The position numbers and the translations under genes were made by a program. Of a stretch of DNA of 64,000 nt, positions 8,568 through 16,775 are shown piece after piece (positions within the stretch are counted from its first letter, which is position 1; each line of letters opens with the position of its first letter). Source of the stretch: Streptomyces sp. BA2 (lineage in GTDB: Bacteria; Actinomycetota; Actinomycetes; Streptomycetales; Streptomycetaceae). Under the pieces are notes generated by a model, which had not been told where the DNA came from, did no database searches, and saw only the letters and a program-made list of their open reading frames with translations. Location of the stretch: NCBI RefSeq assembly GCF_009769735.1, contig NZ_WSRO01000002.1, positions 2,170,001 through 2,234,000 on the forward strand, given 5' to 3'.

Positions 8568-9353
8568 CTACTCCTCGGAGGACCCGGAGCCGGACCCGGA
8601 GCCGGAATCCGTCTCCTCCTCGTTGTCGGACTCGGCGTCCGTGGGCGCCGAGGCACCGCCTTCGAGCAGCCGCGCGAGCTGACGCCCCACGATCCGCTTG
8701 AACTTCCGCTGCTGCGGGCGCGTACGGTCGAGCACCGCCACCTCGAGCCGCTCCGCAGGGATCTCCCGCTCACTGCCGTTGGTGTCGCGCGACAGCGACT
8801 GCACGGCCAGCTTCAGGGCCTCGGCGAGCGACATCCCGTCACGATGACGCTGATCGAGAAACGCGCTGATCTGTTCGGCGTTGCCACCGACCGCGACCGA
8901 ACCGTGCTCGTCCACGATCGAACCGTCATGCGGCAGCCGATAGATCTGATCGGCGTCAGCCGTGGCACCCACCTCGGCCACGACCAGCTCCACCTCGTAC
9001 GGCTTCTCCGCCTGGCTCGAGAAGATCGTGCCCAGCGTCTGGGCATAGACGTTCGCGAGCCCACGGGCCGTCACATCGTCGCGGTCGTAGGTGTACCCAC
9101 GAAGGTCGGCGTACCGCACACCGCCGATCCGCAGGTTCTCGTACTCGTTGTACTTGCCGGCGGCCGCGAAGCCGATCCGGTCATAGATCTCGCTGAACTT
9201 GTGCAGCGCACGGGACGGGTTCTCGCCGACGAACACGATGCCATCGGCGAACTGCAGCACAACAAGGCTGCGACCGCGGGCGATGCCCTTGCGGGCGTAT
9301 TCCGCCCGGTCGGCCATGGCCTGCTGGGGTGAGACATAGAACGGCGTCGACAC
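8568..9353 (-). CDS. prcA: 20S proteasome alpha subunit
   Basis: A 261-residue alpha-type subunit; it forms the outer rings and gate of the core particle. The N-terminus ([26 protein letters not shown]) is the alpha-subunit gate region, followed by the fold landmarks [18 protein letters not shown] and [17 protein letters not shown]. The C-terminal 35 residues are an acidic, low-complexity tail ([17 protein letters not shown]...). It starts with GTG at 9353, 53 bases after prcB, so the two are co-transcribed and co-assembled. There is no catalytic threonine, as expected for alpha. Confidence 0.96.
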   Translation of the reverse strand: MSTPFYVSPQQAMADRAEYARKGIARGRSLVVLQFADGIVFVGENPSRALHKFSEIYDRIGFAAAGKYNEYENLRIGGVRYADLRGYTYDRDDVTARGLANVYAQTLGTIFSSQAEKPYEVELVVAEVGATADADQIYRLPHDGSIVDEHGSVAVGGNAEQISAFLDQRHRDGMSLAEALKLAVQSLSRDTNGSEREIPAERLEVAVLDRTRPQQRKFKRIVGRQLARLLEGGASAPTDAESDNEEETDSGSGSGSGSSEE

Positions 9354-9406
9354 CGGCTATCCGTCCCTTTCTGTCAGTGACTCAGTCAGTGGCGAATACG
9401 GATCGA

Positions 9407-10252
9407 TCAGAGCAGCGAGGCCCGCGGGCCGTCGGGCTGCTCCAGGCGCCGCTCAAGGATCGAGCGAGCGATCTCGGAAGACTCATCATCTCCAAGCCGC
9501 CGGAACCCCTCGTCGGAGATCACGGTGACGATCGGATAGATCCGGCGGGCCACATCCGGGCCACCCGTCGCCGAGTCGTCGTCCGCGGCGTCGTACAACG
9601 CCTGCACGACGAGCGTCGTCGCTTCCTGCTCCGTCAGGTCGCTGCGGTAGAGCTTCTTCATCGCACCACGCGCGAACACCGAACCCGAGCCGGTGGCCGC
9701 GAAGCCGTGCTCCTCGGAACGGCCGCCCGTGACGTCGTAACTGAAGATGCGCCCCTTCTCGCGGTCCACGTCGTACCCCGCGAAGAGCGGGACAACGGCC
9801 AGGCCCTGCATGGCCATTCCCAGGTTCGACCGGATCATCGTGGAGAGACGATTTGCCTTGCCCTCCAGGGAGAGCGTGGCGCCCTCGACCTTCTCGAAGT
9901 GCTCGAGCTCCAACTGGAAGAGCTTGACCATCTCCACGGCGAGACCGGCGGTGCCGGCGATGCCGACCGCGGAGTACTCGTCGGCCGGGAAGACCTTCTC
10001 GATGTCGCGCTGCGCGATGACATTGCCCATGGTCGCCCGCCGGTCACCGGCGAGCACCACGCCGCCGGGGAACGTCGTCGCCACGATGGTCGTGCCGTGC
10101 GGCGCCTCGATCACACCCTGCGTGGGCGGCAACTGCCGGTTGCCCGGCAGGATGTCGGGCTGATGCTCGGCCAGAAAGTCCATGAAGGACGAAGAACCAG
10201 GCGTCAGGAAGGCAGCTGGTAGACGCCCGGTGCTACGAGTGTTGGCTTCCAC
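9407..10252 (-). CDS. prcB: 20S proteasome beta subunit
   Basis: About 281 residues from the GTG at 10252, preceded by GGAAGGAAA. The frame is open to 10339, but that extension is antisense noise and has no ribosome binding site. A propeptide of about 53 residues ends at HG, before [11 protein letters not shown]. Autocleavage would expose the N-terminal threonine nucleophile (about residue 54). Core landmarks are [17 protein letters not shown] and [24 protein letters not shown], with [15 protein letters not shown] near the C-terminus. It carries the proteolytic activity of the core particle. Its first 49 bases overlap the end of an HNH-endonuclease remnant in another frame. Confidence 0.96.
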   Translation of the reverse strand: MEANTRSTGRLPAAFLTPGSSSFMDFLAEHQPDILPGNRQLPPTQGVIEAPHGTTIVATTFPGGVVLAGDRRATMGNVIAQRDIEKVFPADEYSAVGIAGTAGLAVEMVKLFQLELEHFEKVEGATLSLEGKANRLSTMIRSNLGMAMQGLAVVPLFAGYDVDREKGRIFSYDVTGGRSEEHGFAATGSGSVFARGAMKKLYRSDLTEQEATTLVVQALYDAADDDSATGGPDVARRIYPIVTVISDEGFRRLGDDESSEIARSILERRLEQPDGPRASLL

Positions 10253-10491
10253 GCGTTTCCTTCCAGGTAAGTGACGGCCCGCCGCAAAGTATCGGGAAAA
10301 TCCCCCAACTTGCCGATGGCCGAATTGCAGTTGAAGCACAGTACGCCACGGACCCTACCCGTCTCGTGGCGGTGATCCACATGAACGGCTGAAGCGTTCT
10401 CGAAGATCACACAGGGACCCGCCGGAGAGCGTCGCCAGGTCATCCGAGGCATGGCGGTCCTGCGACCACCGGCCCACGGCCGACCTAGCAA
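10204..10491 (-). pseudogene. Endonuclease VII-type HNH remnant
   Basis: The frame encodes about 95 residues with the C-terminal part of a phage-type recombination endonuclease VII (HNH) domain: [29 protein letters not shown]. The DH...HETG...N core and the second zinc knuckle CFNC are present. The first knuckle reads CVIF in place of CxxC, and the N-terminal half found in intact homologues is missing. A weak continuation of related sequence appears in another frame further upstream, which suggests frameshift decay. The 3' end overlaps the start of prcB by 49 bases, so the surviving stretch may be kept for prcB translation. An intact gene at this position is what I recall from other Streptomyces. 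Confidence 0.65.
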
Positions 10492-10541
10492 CCCCCCAGC
10501 TCGACCTTCGGTTCAAGCCTTCGAAACGAAGGCAGAACGCC

Positions 10542-10760
10542 TTACTCGCCGCCCTTTTGAACAAAGGACCGCACGAAGTCCTCGGCATTCTCCTCAAGGA
10601 CGTCGTCGATCTCGTCCAGGACGGAGTCCACATCGTCGCTCAGCTTCTCCTGGCGCTCCTTGAGGTCCTCGGAGCCCTGCGCTTCCTCTGTCTGCTCCTC
10701 GACCTCCTCGGTGGAACGCGTTGCCTTCTGCTGTCCGCCGCCGGTGTCCTTGGTCGCCAT
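10542..10760 (-). CDS. pup: Prokaryotic ubiquitin-like protein Pup
   Basis: A 72-residue intrinsically disordered tag protein. The C-terminal half is the conserved Mpa/ARC-binding helix and ligation end (LSDDVDSVLDEIDDVLEENA, then FVRSFVQKGGE). The last codon is GAG, so the protein ends GGE. Mycobacterial Pup ends GGQ and must be deamidated by Dop; this one is made ready for ligation. The first half is rich in Gln, Glu and Thr (MATKDTGGGQQKATRSTEEV). It lies between dop and prcB on the same strand, with GGTGAGGTAG before the ATG. Confidence 0.97.
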   Translation of the reverse strand: MATKDTGGGQQKATRSTEEVEEQTEEAQGSEDLKERQEKLSDDVDSVLDEIDDVLEENAEDFVRSFVQKGGE

Positions 10761-10884
10761 CTACCTCACCCCGCTCGTTAGGTGCGATGTACTTGATCAG
10801 ACCCTATAAGCCAGGTCTGACATCGGCCCCGTAGTTACTGCAACGTCCGGGGACCACCTCGATGATTCCCACACGCCGGGTCTT

Positions 10885-12396
10885 TCAGCCTCCGGAGAGC
10901 ACCCGTACCAGATCCTCTGCCGTGCGGCAGCGGTCAAGGAGCTCCTTGACGTGGTTCCGCGTGCCGCGCAGGGGCTCCAGTGTGGGCACACGCTGGAGGG
11001 AGTCGCGGCCGGGAAGGTCGAAGATGACCGAATCCCACGAGGCCGCGGCCACGTCGTCCGCGTACTGCTCCAGGCAGCGGCCGCGGAAGTAGGCGCGTGT
11101 GTCCTCCGGAGGCTTGGTCTGGGCGCGCTCGACCTGTGGCTCCTCCAGGAGGCGCTTCATCTTGCCGCGTGCCACCAGGCGGTTGTAGAGGCCCTTGTCG
11201 GGCCGTACGTCCGCGTACTGGAGGTCGACGAGGTGCAAGCGTGCCGCGTCCCAGTCGAGGCTGTCACGGCGGCGGTAGCCCTCCATGAGTTCCCGCTTGG
11301 CGACCCAGTCGAGCTCTCCGGAGAGGCTCATCGGGTCGCTCTCCAGGCGGCCCAGGACGTCCTCCCAGCGACCGAGGATGTCCTTGGTCTGCTCGTCGGC
11401 GTCGGAGCCGTACCGCTCCTCCACGTATTTGCGGGCCAGCTCGAAGTACTCCATCTGGAGCTGGACAGCGGTGAGTGTCCGGCCGCTACGGAGTGTGATC
11501 AGACGCTTGAGTGTCGGGTCGTGCGAGACCTGGTGGAGGGTGCGTACGGGCTGGTCGACGGCGAGGTCCACCGCGATGAAGCCGTCCTCGATCATGGCGA
11601 GGACCAGGGATGTCGTGCCCAGCTTCAGATACGTCGAGATCTCGGAGAGGTTCGCGTCGCCGATGATGACGTGCAGGCGGCGGTACTTCTCGGCGTCGGA
11701 GTGCGGCTCGTCCCTGGTGTTGATGATGGGCCGCTTGAGGGTGGTCTCCAGGCCCACCTCGACCTCGAAGTAGTCGGAGCGCTGGCTGAGCTGGAAGCCG
11801 TGCTCGTGCCCGTCCTGACCGATGCCGACGCGTCCCGCGCCGGTGACGACCTGGCGGGAGACGAAGAACGGCGTCAGGTGGCGCACGATGTCCGAGAAGG
11901 GGGTCTCCCGCTTCATCAGGTAGTTCTCGTGCGTGCCGTACGAGGCGCCCTTGTTGTCGGTGTTGTTCTTGTAGAGGTGGATCGGCTGGGCCCCGGGCAG
12001 CTGTGCGGCCCGCTCGGCCGCCTCCGCCATGATGCGCTCGCCGGCCTTGTCCCACAGGACGGCGTCCCAGGGGTTGGTGACCTCGGGTGAGCTGTACTCG
12101 GGGTGCGCGTGGTCCACGTAGAGGCGTGCCCCATTGGTGAGGATCACGTTGGCGAGGCCGATGTCCTCGTCGGTGAGCTGACTGGCGTCGGCGGTCTCAC
12201 GGGCGAGGTCGAAGCCCCGCGCGTCCCGCAGGGGGTTCTCCTCCTCGAAGTCCCAGCGGGCGCGTCGCGCCCGGTGCATCGCCGCGGCGTAGGCGTTGAC
12301 GATCTGGGACGAGGTGAGCATGGCATTGGCGTTCGGGTGGCCGGGGACGGAGATGCCGTACTCCGTCTCGATGCCCATTACTCGCCGTACGGTCAT
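10885..12396 (-). CDS. dop: Depupylase / Pup deamidase Dop
   Basis: A 503-residue homologue of PafA that removes Pup from substrates and, in species with GGQ Pup, deamidates it. The N-terminus reads [20 protein letters not shown]. The region at about residues 38-80 contains the longer Dop-loop segment absent from PafA ([19 protein letters not shown]), and [17 protein letters not shown] carries the catalytic Asp region. [18 protein letters not shown] and [20 protein letters not shown] match the ligase family. Because Pup here already ends in Glu, Dop's necessary job should be depupylation. The ATG has AAGGAGG upstream. It is separated from arc by a terminator, so it needs its own promoter in 12397-12567. 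Confidence 0.97.
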   Translation of the reverse strand: MTVRRVMGIETEYGISVPGHPNANAMLTSSQIVNAYAAAMHRARRARWDFEEENPLRDARGFDLARETADASQLTDEDIGLANVILTNGARLYVDHAHPEYSSPEVTNPWDAVLWDKAGERIMAEAAERAAQLPGAQPIHLYKNNTDNKGASYGTHENYLMKRETPFSDIVRHLTPFFVSRQVVTGAGRVGIGQDGHEHGFQLSQRSDYFEVEVGLETTLKRPIINTRDEPHSDAEKYRRLHVIIGDANLSEISTYLKLGTTSLVLAMIEDGFIAVDLAVDQPVRTLHQVSHDPTLKRLITLRSGRTLTAVQLQMEYFELARKYVEERYGSDADEQTKDILGRWEDVLGRLESDPMSLSGELDWVAKRELMEGYRRRDSLDWDAARLHLVDLQYADVRPDKGLYNRLVARGKMKRLLEEPQVERAQTKPPEDTRAYFRGRCLEQYADDVAAASWDSVIFDLPGRDSLQRVPTLEPLRGTRNHVKELLDRCRTAEDLVRVLSGG

Positions 12397-12567
12397 GCGG
12401 CCCTCCTTGCCCGGCGGCGCTCCCCTTCGGGAACGGCGCTCAAGTACCGCTGGTTCTCCGGTGCGTGTGCGGTGCCCGTCCCCGCACTGCGCGACTCGGC
12501 GGTACCGAAGAGCCTAGAGCGCCTTTGCGCTGGTGGGGAGATCATTGCCTTCATTGAAAAACAGACA

Positions 12568-12598
12568 GCTGCGGGTACCCACGAAGGACACCCGCAGC
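12568..12598 (-). terminator. Intrinsic terminator after arc
   Basis: Stem GCTGCGGGT/ACCCGCAGC. On the minus strand it is followed by TGTCTGTTTTTC, a true T-tract that is unusual at this GC content. It lies 11 bases downstream of the arc stop and separates arc from dop. Confidence 0.85.
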
Positions 12599-12609
12599 CG
12601 CCCTGCCTT

Positions 12610-14376
12610 CTACAGGTACTGACCGGTGTTCGCCACCGTGTCGATGGAGCGTCCGGTGTCCGCGCCCTGCTTTCCGGTGACGAGCGTACGGATGTAGACG
12701 ATCCGTTCGCCCTTCTTGCCGGAGATGCGGGCCCAGTCGTCCGGGTTGGTGGTGTTGGGCAGGTCCTCGTTCTCCTTGAACTCGTCGATGCAAGCCTGGA
12801 GGAGGTGAGAGACCCTGATGCCCTTCTGGTTGGCGTCGAGGAAGGCCTTGATGGCCATCTTCTTGGCGCGTCCGACGATGTTCTCGATCATGGCGCCGGA
12901 GTTGAAGTCCTTGAAGTAGAGGACTTCCTTGTCGCCGTTGGCGTACGTCACCTCGAGGAAGCGGTTCTCCTCGGACTCCGCGTACATCTGCTCGACGACG
13001 GACTGGATCATGCCGTCCACGGTGGTGCGCCGGTCGGCGCTGTGTTCGGCGAGGTCGTCCGCGTGCAGCGGGAGCCGCTCGGTGAGGTACTTGGCGAAGA
13101 TGTCCTTCGCCGCCTGGGCGTCCGGGCGCTCGATCTTGATCTTCACGTCGAGTCGTCCTGGCCGCAGGATCGCGGGGTCGATCATGTCCTCGCGGTTGGA
13201 GGCGCCGATGACGATGACGTTCTCCAGGCCTTCCACGCCGTCGATCTCGGCGAGCAGCTGGGGGACGATGGTGTTCTCCACGTCCGAGCTGACTCCGGAT
13301 CCGCGGGTGCGGAAGAGGGATTCCATCTCGTCGAAGAAGACGATGACGGGGGTGCCCTCGCTCGCCTTCTCCCTCGCACGCTGGAAGACCAGGCGGATGT
13401 GACGCTCGGTCTCGCCGACGTACTTGTTGAGGAGTTCGGGTCCCTTGATGTTGAGGAAGAAGCTCTTCCCCGCAGCCGCTCCGGTCACCTCGGCGACCTT
13501 CTTGGCAAGGGAGTTGGCGACGGCCTTCGCGATCAGCGTCTTGCCGCAGCCGGGGGGCCCGTACAGCAGGACGCCCTTGGGCGGCCGCAGTTCGTGCTCC
13601 CTGAAGAGGTCCGGGTAGAGGTAGGGCAGTTCGACCGCGTCGCGGATCAGCTCGATCTGGTTGCCCAGGCCGCCGATCTGCTCGTAGCCGATGTCCGGTA
13701 CCTCTTCGAGGACGAGTTCTTCGACCTCGCTCTTGGGAACCACTTCGTAGACGTAGCCGGAGCGGGGTTCGAGCAGGAGTGCGTCGCCGGGGCGGATGGT
13801 GACGTCGAGGAGTGGTTCGGCGAGCCGTACCACCCGCTCCTCGTCGGTGTGTCCGACCACCAGGGCGCGCTCGCCGTCCTCAAGGATCTCCTTGAGGGTG
13901 ACGATGTCGCCCACGCTCTCGTACTCCATGGCCTCGACCACGTTGAGTGCTTCGTTGAGCATGACTTCCTGGCCACGCCTGAGCTCTTCGAGCTCCACGC
14001 TGGGGCTGACGTTCACCCGGAGCTTGCGGCCCCCGGTGAAGATGTCCGCCGTGCCGTCCTCGTTCGCGACGAGGAAGACTCCGAAGCCGGCCGGCGGCTG
14101 CGCGAGCCGGTCGACTTCCTCCTTGAGGGCCACGATCTGGTCGCGGGCCTCACGGAGCGTGTTGGCGAGCCGCTCGTTCTGTGCGGATACGCCGGCCAGG
14201 TTGGTCTGCAGCTCGACGATCCGCTCTTCGAGAATCCTCGTATGCCGCGGAGAGTCGGCGAGCTTGCGTCGCAGGACGGCGATTTCCTGCTCGAGATAGG
14301 CAACCTGACCGGCGGGGTCCTCAGACCCTCGCCCCGGCCGGATGCCGCGGTTGATGTCGTCGTCGTGGGCTGCCAC
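12610..14376 (-). CDS. arc: Proteasome-associated AAA ATPase ARC (Mpa)
   Basis: About 588 residues from the GTG at 14376, which has GGAGG 8 bases upstream; the slightly longer TTG start at 14394 lacks a ribosome binding site. Order of domains: an N-terminal coiled coil that captures Pup ([16 protein letters not shown] onward), double OB interdomain, then one AAA module. The module has Walker [15 protein letters not shown], Walker [13 protein letters not shown] and an SRH region with [19 protein letters not shown]. The C-terminus GQYL is the tail that docks into the 20S alpha ring and opens the gate. It unfolds pupylated proteins and feeds them to PrcAB. Confidence 0.97.
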   Translation of the reverse strand: MAAHDDDINRGIRPGRGSEDPAGQVAYLEQEIAVLRRKLADSPRHTRILEERIVELQTNLAGVSAQNERLANTLREARDQIVALKEEVDRLAQPPAGFGVFLVANEDGTADIFTGGRKLRVNVSPSVELEELRRGQEVMLNEALNVVEAMEYESVGDIVTLKEILEDGERALVVGHTDEERVVRLAEPLLDVTIRPGDALLLEPRSGYVYEVVPKSEVEELVLEEVPDIGYEQIGGLGNQIELIRDAVELPYLYPDLFREHELRPPKGVLLYGPPGCGKTLIAKAVANSLAKKVAEVTGAAAGKSFFLNIKGPELLNKYVGETERHIRLVFQRAREKASEGTPVIVFFDEMESLFRTRGSGVSSDVENTIVPQLLAEIDGVEGLENVIVIGASNREDMIDPAILRPGRLDVKIKIERPDAQAAKDIFAKYLTERLPLHADDLAEHSADRRTTVDGMIQSVVEQMYAESEENRFLEVTYANGDKEVLYFKDFNSGAMIENIVGRAKKMAIKAFLDANQKGIRVSHLLQACIDEFKENEDLPNTTNPDDWARISGKKGERIVYIRTLVTGKQGADTGRSIDTVANTGQYL

Positions 14377-14630
14377 GGTCCTCACCTCCTCCAAGGGGAG
14401 CTGGACGCTTCCAGACCCTACCTGGGTGGGTGTCGATTGAAACCCCTAGATCACAAAGACGGTAGAGGTGTGTCCGATCTTCACCCTTGCGCTCTCCCTC
14501 ACGTCAGGTCATTACCCACCCAGCAACATCGGAAAGCGGGCGGTTGTATCGTCGAAGCGTTCAACACCCGTCAGAGCTGGCCCGACTTGTACCCGAGTCG
14601 GTGGGCTCGACGCAGCGATCGGCAGGAGAT

Positions 14631-14942
14631 ATGACCGTGCAGAACGAGGCTGGGACCGGCCCTGAGGGCGATCTTCTGGAGGTCTGGATCGACCAGGACC
14701 TCTGCACCGGCGACGGCATCTGCGCGCAGTACGCGCCCGAGGTCTTCGAGCTGGACATCGACGGGCTGGCTTATGTGAAGAGCGGTGACGACGAGCTTCT
14801 GCAGGCGCCGGGCGCCACAACGCCCGTACCGCTGCCGCTTCTGCGTGATGTGGCGGACTCGGCGAAGGAGTGCCCCGGGGACTGCATCCACGTGCGTCGC
14901 GTTTCGGACAGGGTGGAGGTCTACGGCCCCGACGCCGCGTAA
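14631..14942 (+). CDS. Small ferredoxin, bacterial [3Fe-4S]/[4Fe-4S] type
   Basis: About 103 residues from the ATG at 14631, with CAGGAG 4-9 bases upstream. Cluster cysteines lie at about residues 25 and 31 (CTGDGIC) and 81 and 85 (CPGDC), and the usual AP-EVFELD segment follows the first pair. The spacing suits a [3Fe-4S] cluster or an atypical [4Fe-4S] cluster. Such ferredoxins usually pass electrons to cytochromes P450 or reductases; neither is adjacent here. Its position is divergent from arc, from which it is separated by a 236-base promoter region. It ends in a strong hairpin. Confidence 0.9.
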   Translation: MTVQNEAGTGPEGDLLEVWIDQDLCTGDGICAQYAPEVFELDIDGLAYVKSGDDELLQAPGATTPVPLPLLRDVADSAKECPGDCIHVRRVSDRVEVYGPDAA

Positions 14943-14975
14943 GGGCGCGAACTCGACGACGAACTCGACGACTGA

Positions 14976-15018
14976 CAAGGGCCTGTGCCCGCCGCTGGAC
15001 GGCGGGCACAGGCCCTTG
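14976..15018. terminator. Bidirectional terminator after the ferredoxin gene
   Basis: A near-perfect palindrome: the arms CAAGGGCCTGTGCCCGCCG and CGGCGGGCACAGGCCCTTG flank a loop of about 5 bases. It lies between the convergent ferredoxin gene and the secreted-protein gene. A short tandem duplication (CGAACTCGACGA twice) precedes it at the end of the ferredoxin gene. Confidence 0.9.
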
Positions 15019-15033
15019 TTCGTGTCTCTTCGG

Positions 15034-15612
15034 TCACACGCTGTGTGCCCCGGCCGGTGTGGAGCGGGCGAACGTGCCGTCTTTCCATTGCCACTTGGCC
15101 TCCTCCTGGAGGTCGGGGCAGCAGCTGGGCACGTTCGGTGACGAGTAGCCGAGGAGCGTGGCGGTGATCACACCGTCACGTACGGCGAAGTCGCTGACGT
15201 TCTGGCGGTCCTTCGGGTCGACGAGGGTGGCGACGACCCGGGGTTTGCCCTCCGTGGGGCGCGTGACGACGTACACGCCGTCGGGCGGCGTGCCCGATCC
15301 GGCGGCGCAGTGCACCACGGCGACGGTCTCCGGTCTGCCGTCCCCGTCGAGGTCCCCGGAGGCCTTCTCCTTGACCACGGGTTTCACGCTGCCGCAAGTG
15401 AGGGGGTACGTGACGGTGGCCGGATCCGGGGCGGTCGCGGGCGCGGCCGCGGTCTTGCTGGACGGCTTGGAGCCCGCCTGTGCGGCGTTCGCGGGGTCGG
15501 GCTGCAGGAAGGACGAGCCGGCGACGACGGCGGCGAGCGCGGCCGCGGTGGCCAGCCAGTGGATGGGGCGGGTGGTGTTGTGTGCCAGTTCCGGGACGGC
15601 GGGGTGCTGCAC
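15034..15612 (-). CDS. Secreted protein, FG-GAP-like segment
   Basis: About 192 residues from the GTG at 15612 (AGGAG 9 bases upstream). The longer frame to 15669 has a Pro-rich N-terminus and no ribosome binding site. There is an N-terminal hydrophobic signal segment (HWLATAAALAAVVAGSSFL) with an ANA|AQA-type cleavage site. The mature domain contains DLDGDGRPETVAVVHC, a calcium-binding FG-GAP-like repeat, and a C-terminal VPSCCPDLQEEAKWQWKDG. Four cysteines probably form two disulfides. No enzyme family is recognisable. It is probably exported and stands alone between two terminators. Confidence 0.75.
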   Translation of the reverse strand: MQHPAVPELAHNTTRPIHWLATAAALAAVVAGSSFLQPDPANAAQAGSKPSSKTAAAPATAPDPATVTYPLTCGSVKPVVKEKASGDLDGDGRPETVAVVHCAAGSGTPPDGVYVVTRPTEGKPRVVATLVDPKDRQNVSDFAVRDGVITATLLGYSSPNVPSCCPDLQEEAKWQWKDGTFARSTPAGAHSV

Positions 15613-15718
15613 TAGGAGTGTCTCCTGTGAGGGCTGTGCCGGTGGGGGAGGTGGCCAGCATCGTGCCATACCTCACAGTGCGGCGGAACACCGGGGTCGG
15701 GGGCTTCCGTGAACGGAA

Positions 15719-15770
15719 AGGCGCCGCCGCCGAGTTCCCTTCTCTCGTGGGGAACTCGGCGGCGGCGCCT
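15719..15770 (-). terminator. Terminator after the tRNA methyltransferase gene
   Basis: A perfect 21-bp stem beginning AGGCGCCGCCGCCGAGTTCC with a 10-base loop. It lies 45 bases downstream of the trmI stop on the minus strand and also insulates the secreted-protein gene. Confidence 0.9.
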
Positions 15771-15814
15771 GTGCGTTCAGCGGTTGTACGCGGGTGTCGG
15801 CGGTGCCGGGTGTC

Positions 15815-16726
15815 TCAGTCTTCCGCGCGGGGTGTGCCGCCGCCGGCGTTCGGGCCGGTGTAGTCGTCGCCGTAGGCGCCCTTGGAGGGGCGGCGGCGGC
15901 GCATGGGCGGCTCGACGCCGTCCGCGAGGCGGCGGGCGGTGAGCAGGAAGCCGGTGTGGCCGATCATGCGGTGGTCGGGGCGGACGGCGAGGCCCTCGAC
16001 GTGCCAGTTGCGGATCATCGATTCCCAGGCGGTCGGCTCGTTGAAGCCGCCGATCTCGCGGATGGACTCGACGGTCCTCGCGAGCTGGGTGGTGGTCGCG
16101 ACGTAGCAGCAGAGGATGCCGCCGGGGACGAGCGCCTTGGAGACGACGTCCAGGCACTCCCAGGGGGCGAGCATGTCGAGGATGACGCGGTCGACGTCGG
16201 TGTCGCTCAGGTTGTCCTGGAGGTCGCCGACGGTGAGCTGCCAGGCGGGGTGCGGGGCGCCGAAGTAGCGCTCCACGTTCTGCTGGGCGATCTCGGCGAA
16301 GTCCTCGCGGCGCTCGTAGGAGTGCAGCATTCCGTCGTCGCCGATGGCGCGGAGGAGGAAGCTGCTGAGCGAGCCGGAGCCCACCCCCGCCTCGACGACG
16401 CGTGCGCCGGGGAAGATGTCGGCGAAGGCCAGGATCTGCCCCGCGTCCTTGGGGTAGACCACGGCGGCGCCGCGGGGCATGGACAGGACATAGTCGGGGA
16501 GCAGGGGGCGCAGCGCGAGGTAGGCGACGTTTCCCGTGGTGCGGACAACGCTGCCCTCGGGAGCACCGATCAGCTCGTCGTGGGGGAAGGAACCCTTGTG
16601 GGTGTGGAAGTTCTTCCCGGCCTCGAGCGTGAACGTGTAGTGGCGGCCCTTGGGGTCGGTCAGCTGAACCTGGTCCCCGACCTTGAAGGGCCCGCGTCGG
16701 CGGGCGGCACCGGTCGGTTCGGACAT
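15815..16726 (-). CDS. trmI: tRNA (adenine-N1-)-methyltransferase, TrmI type (m1A58)
   Basis: A 303-residue class I SAM methyltransferase that makes m1A58 in the T-loop of tRNA, closely matching the actinobacterial TrmI family (Mycobacterium Rv2118c). A small N-terminal beta domain (FKVGDQVQLTDPKGRHYTFT) precedes the Rossmann core. Core landmarks are KDAGQILAFADIFPGARVVEAGVGSGSLSSFLL (SAM-binding motif I is VVEAGVGSGS), YERREDFAEIAQQNVERYF, and VDRVILDMLAPWE (catalytic Asp motif). It works as a homotetramer. In actinobacteria this gene commonly neighbours the Pup-proteasome locus, as here. Confidence 0.95.
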   Translation of the reverse strand: MSEPTGAARRRGPFKVGDQVQLTDPKGRHYTFTLEAGKNFHTHKGSFPHDELIGAPEGSVVRTTGNVAYLALRPLLPDYVLSMPRGAAVVYPKDAGQILAFADIFPGARVVEAGVGSGSLSSFLLRAIGDDGMLHSYERREDFAEIAQQNVERYFGAPHPAWQLTVGDLQDNLSDTDVDRVILDMLAPWECLDVVSKALVPGGILCCYVATTTQLARTVESIREIGGFNEPTAWESMIRNWHVEGLAVRPDHRMIGHTGFLLTARRLADGVEPPMRRRRPSKGAYGDDYTGPNAGGGTPRAED

Positions 16727-16775
16727 GTGAACAGCCTACCGGCCCCCGCGCGGGCCTCGGACCAGGGTGGCGGCG

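Noticed and set aside
8577..8608. Tandem repeat GGACCCGGAGCC
   Set aside because: It is inside prcA and simply encodes the Ser/Gly-rich tail; not a mobile or regulatory repeat.
12103..14634. 843-residue plus-strand frame opposite arc
   Set aside because: It is the antisense shadow of a clear ATPase gene, composed of Val/Leu/Asp-rich sequence with no family match; GC-rich DNA gives long open antisense frames.
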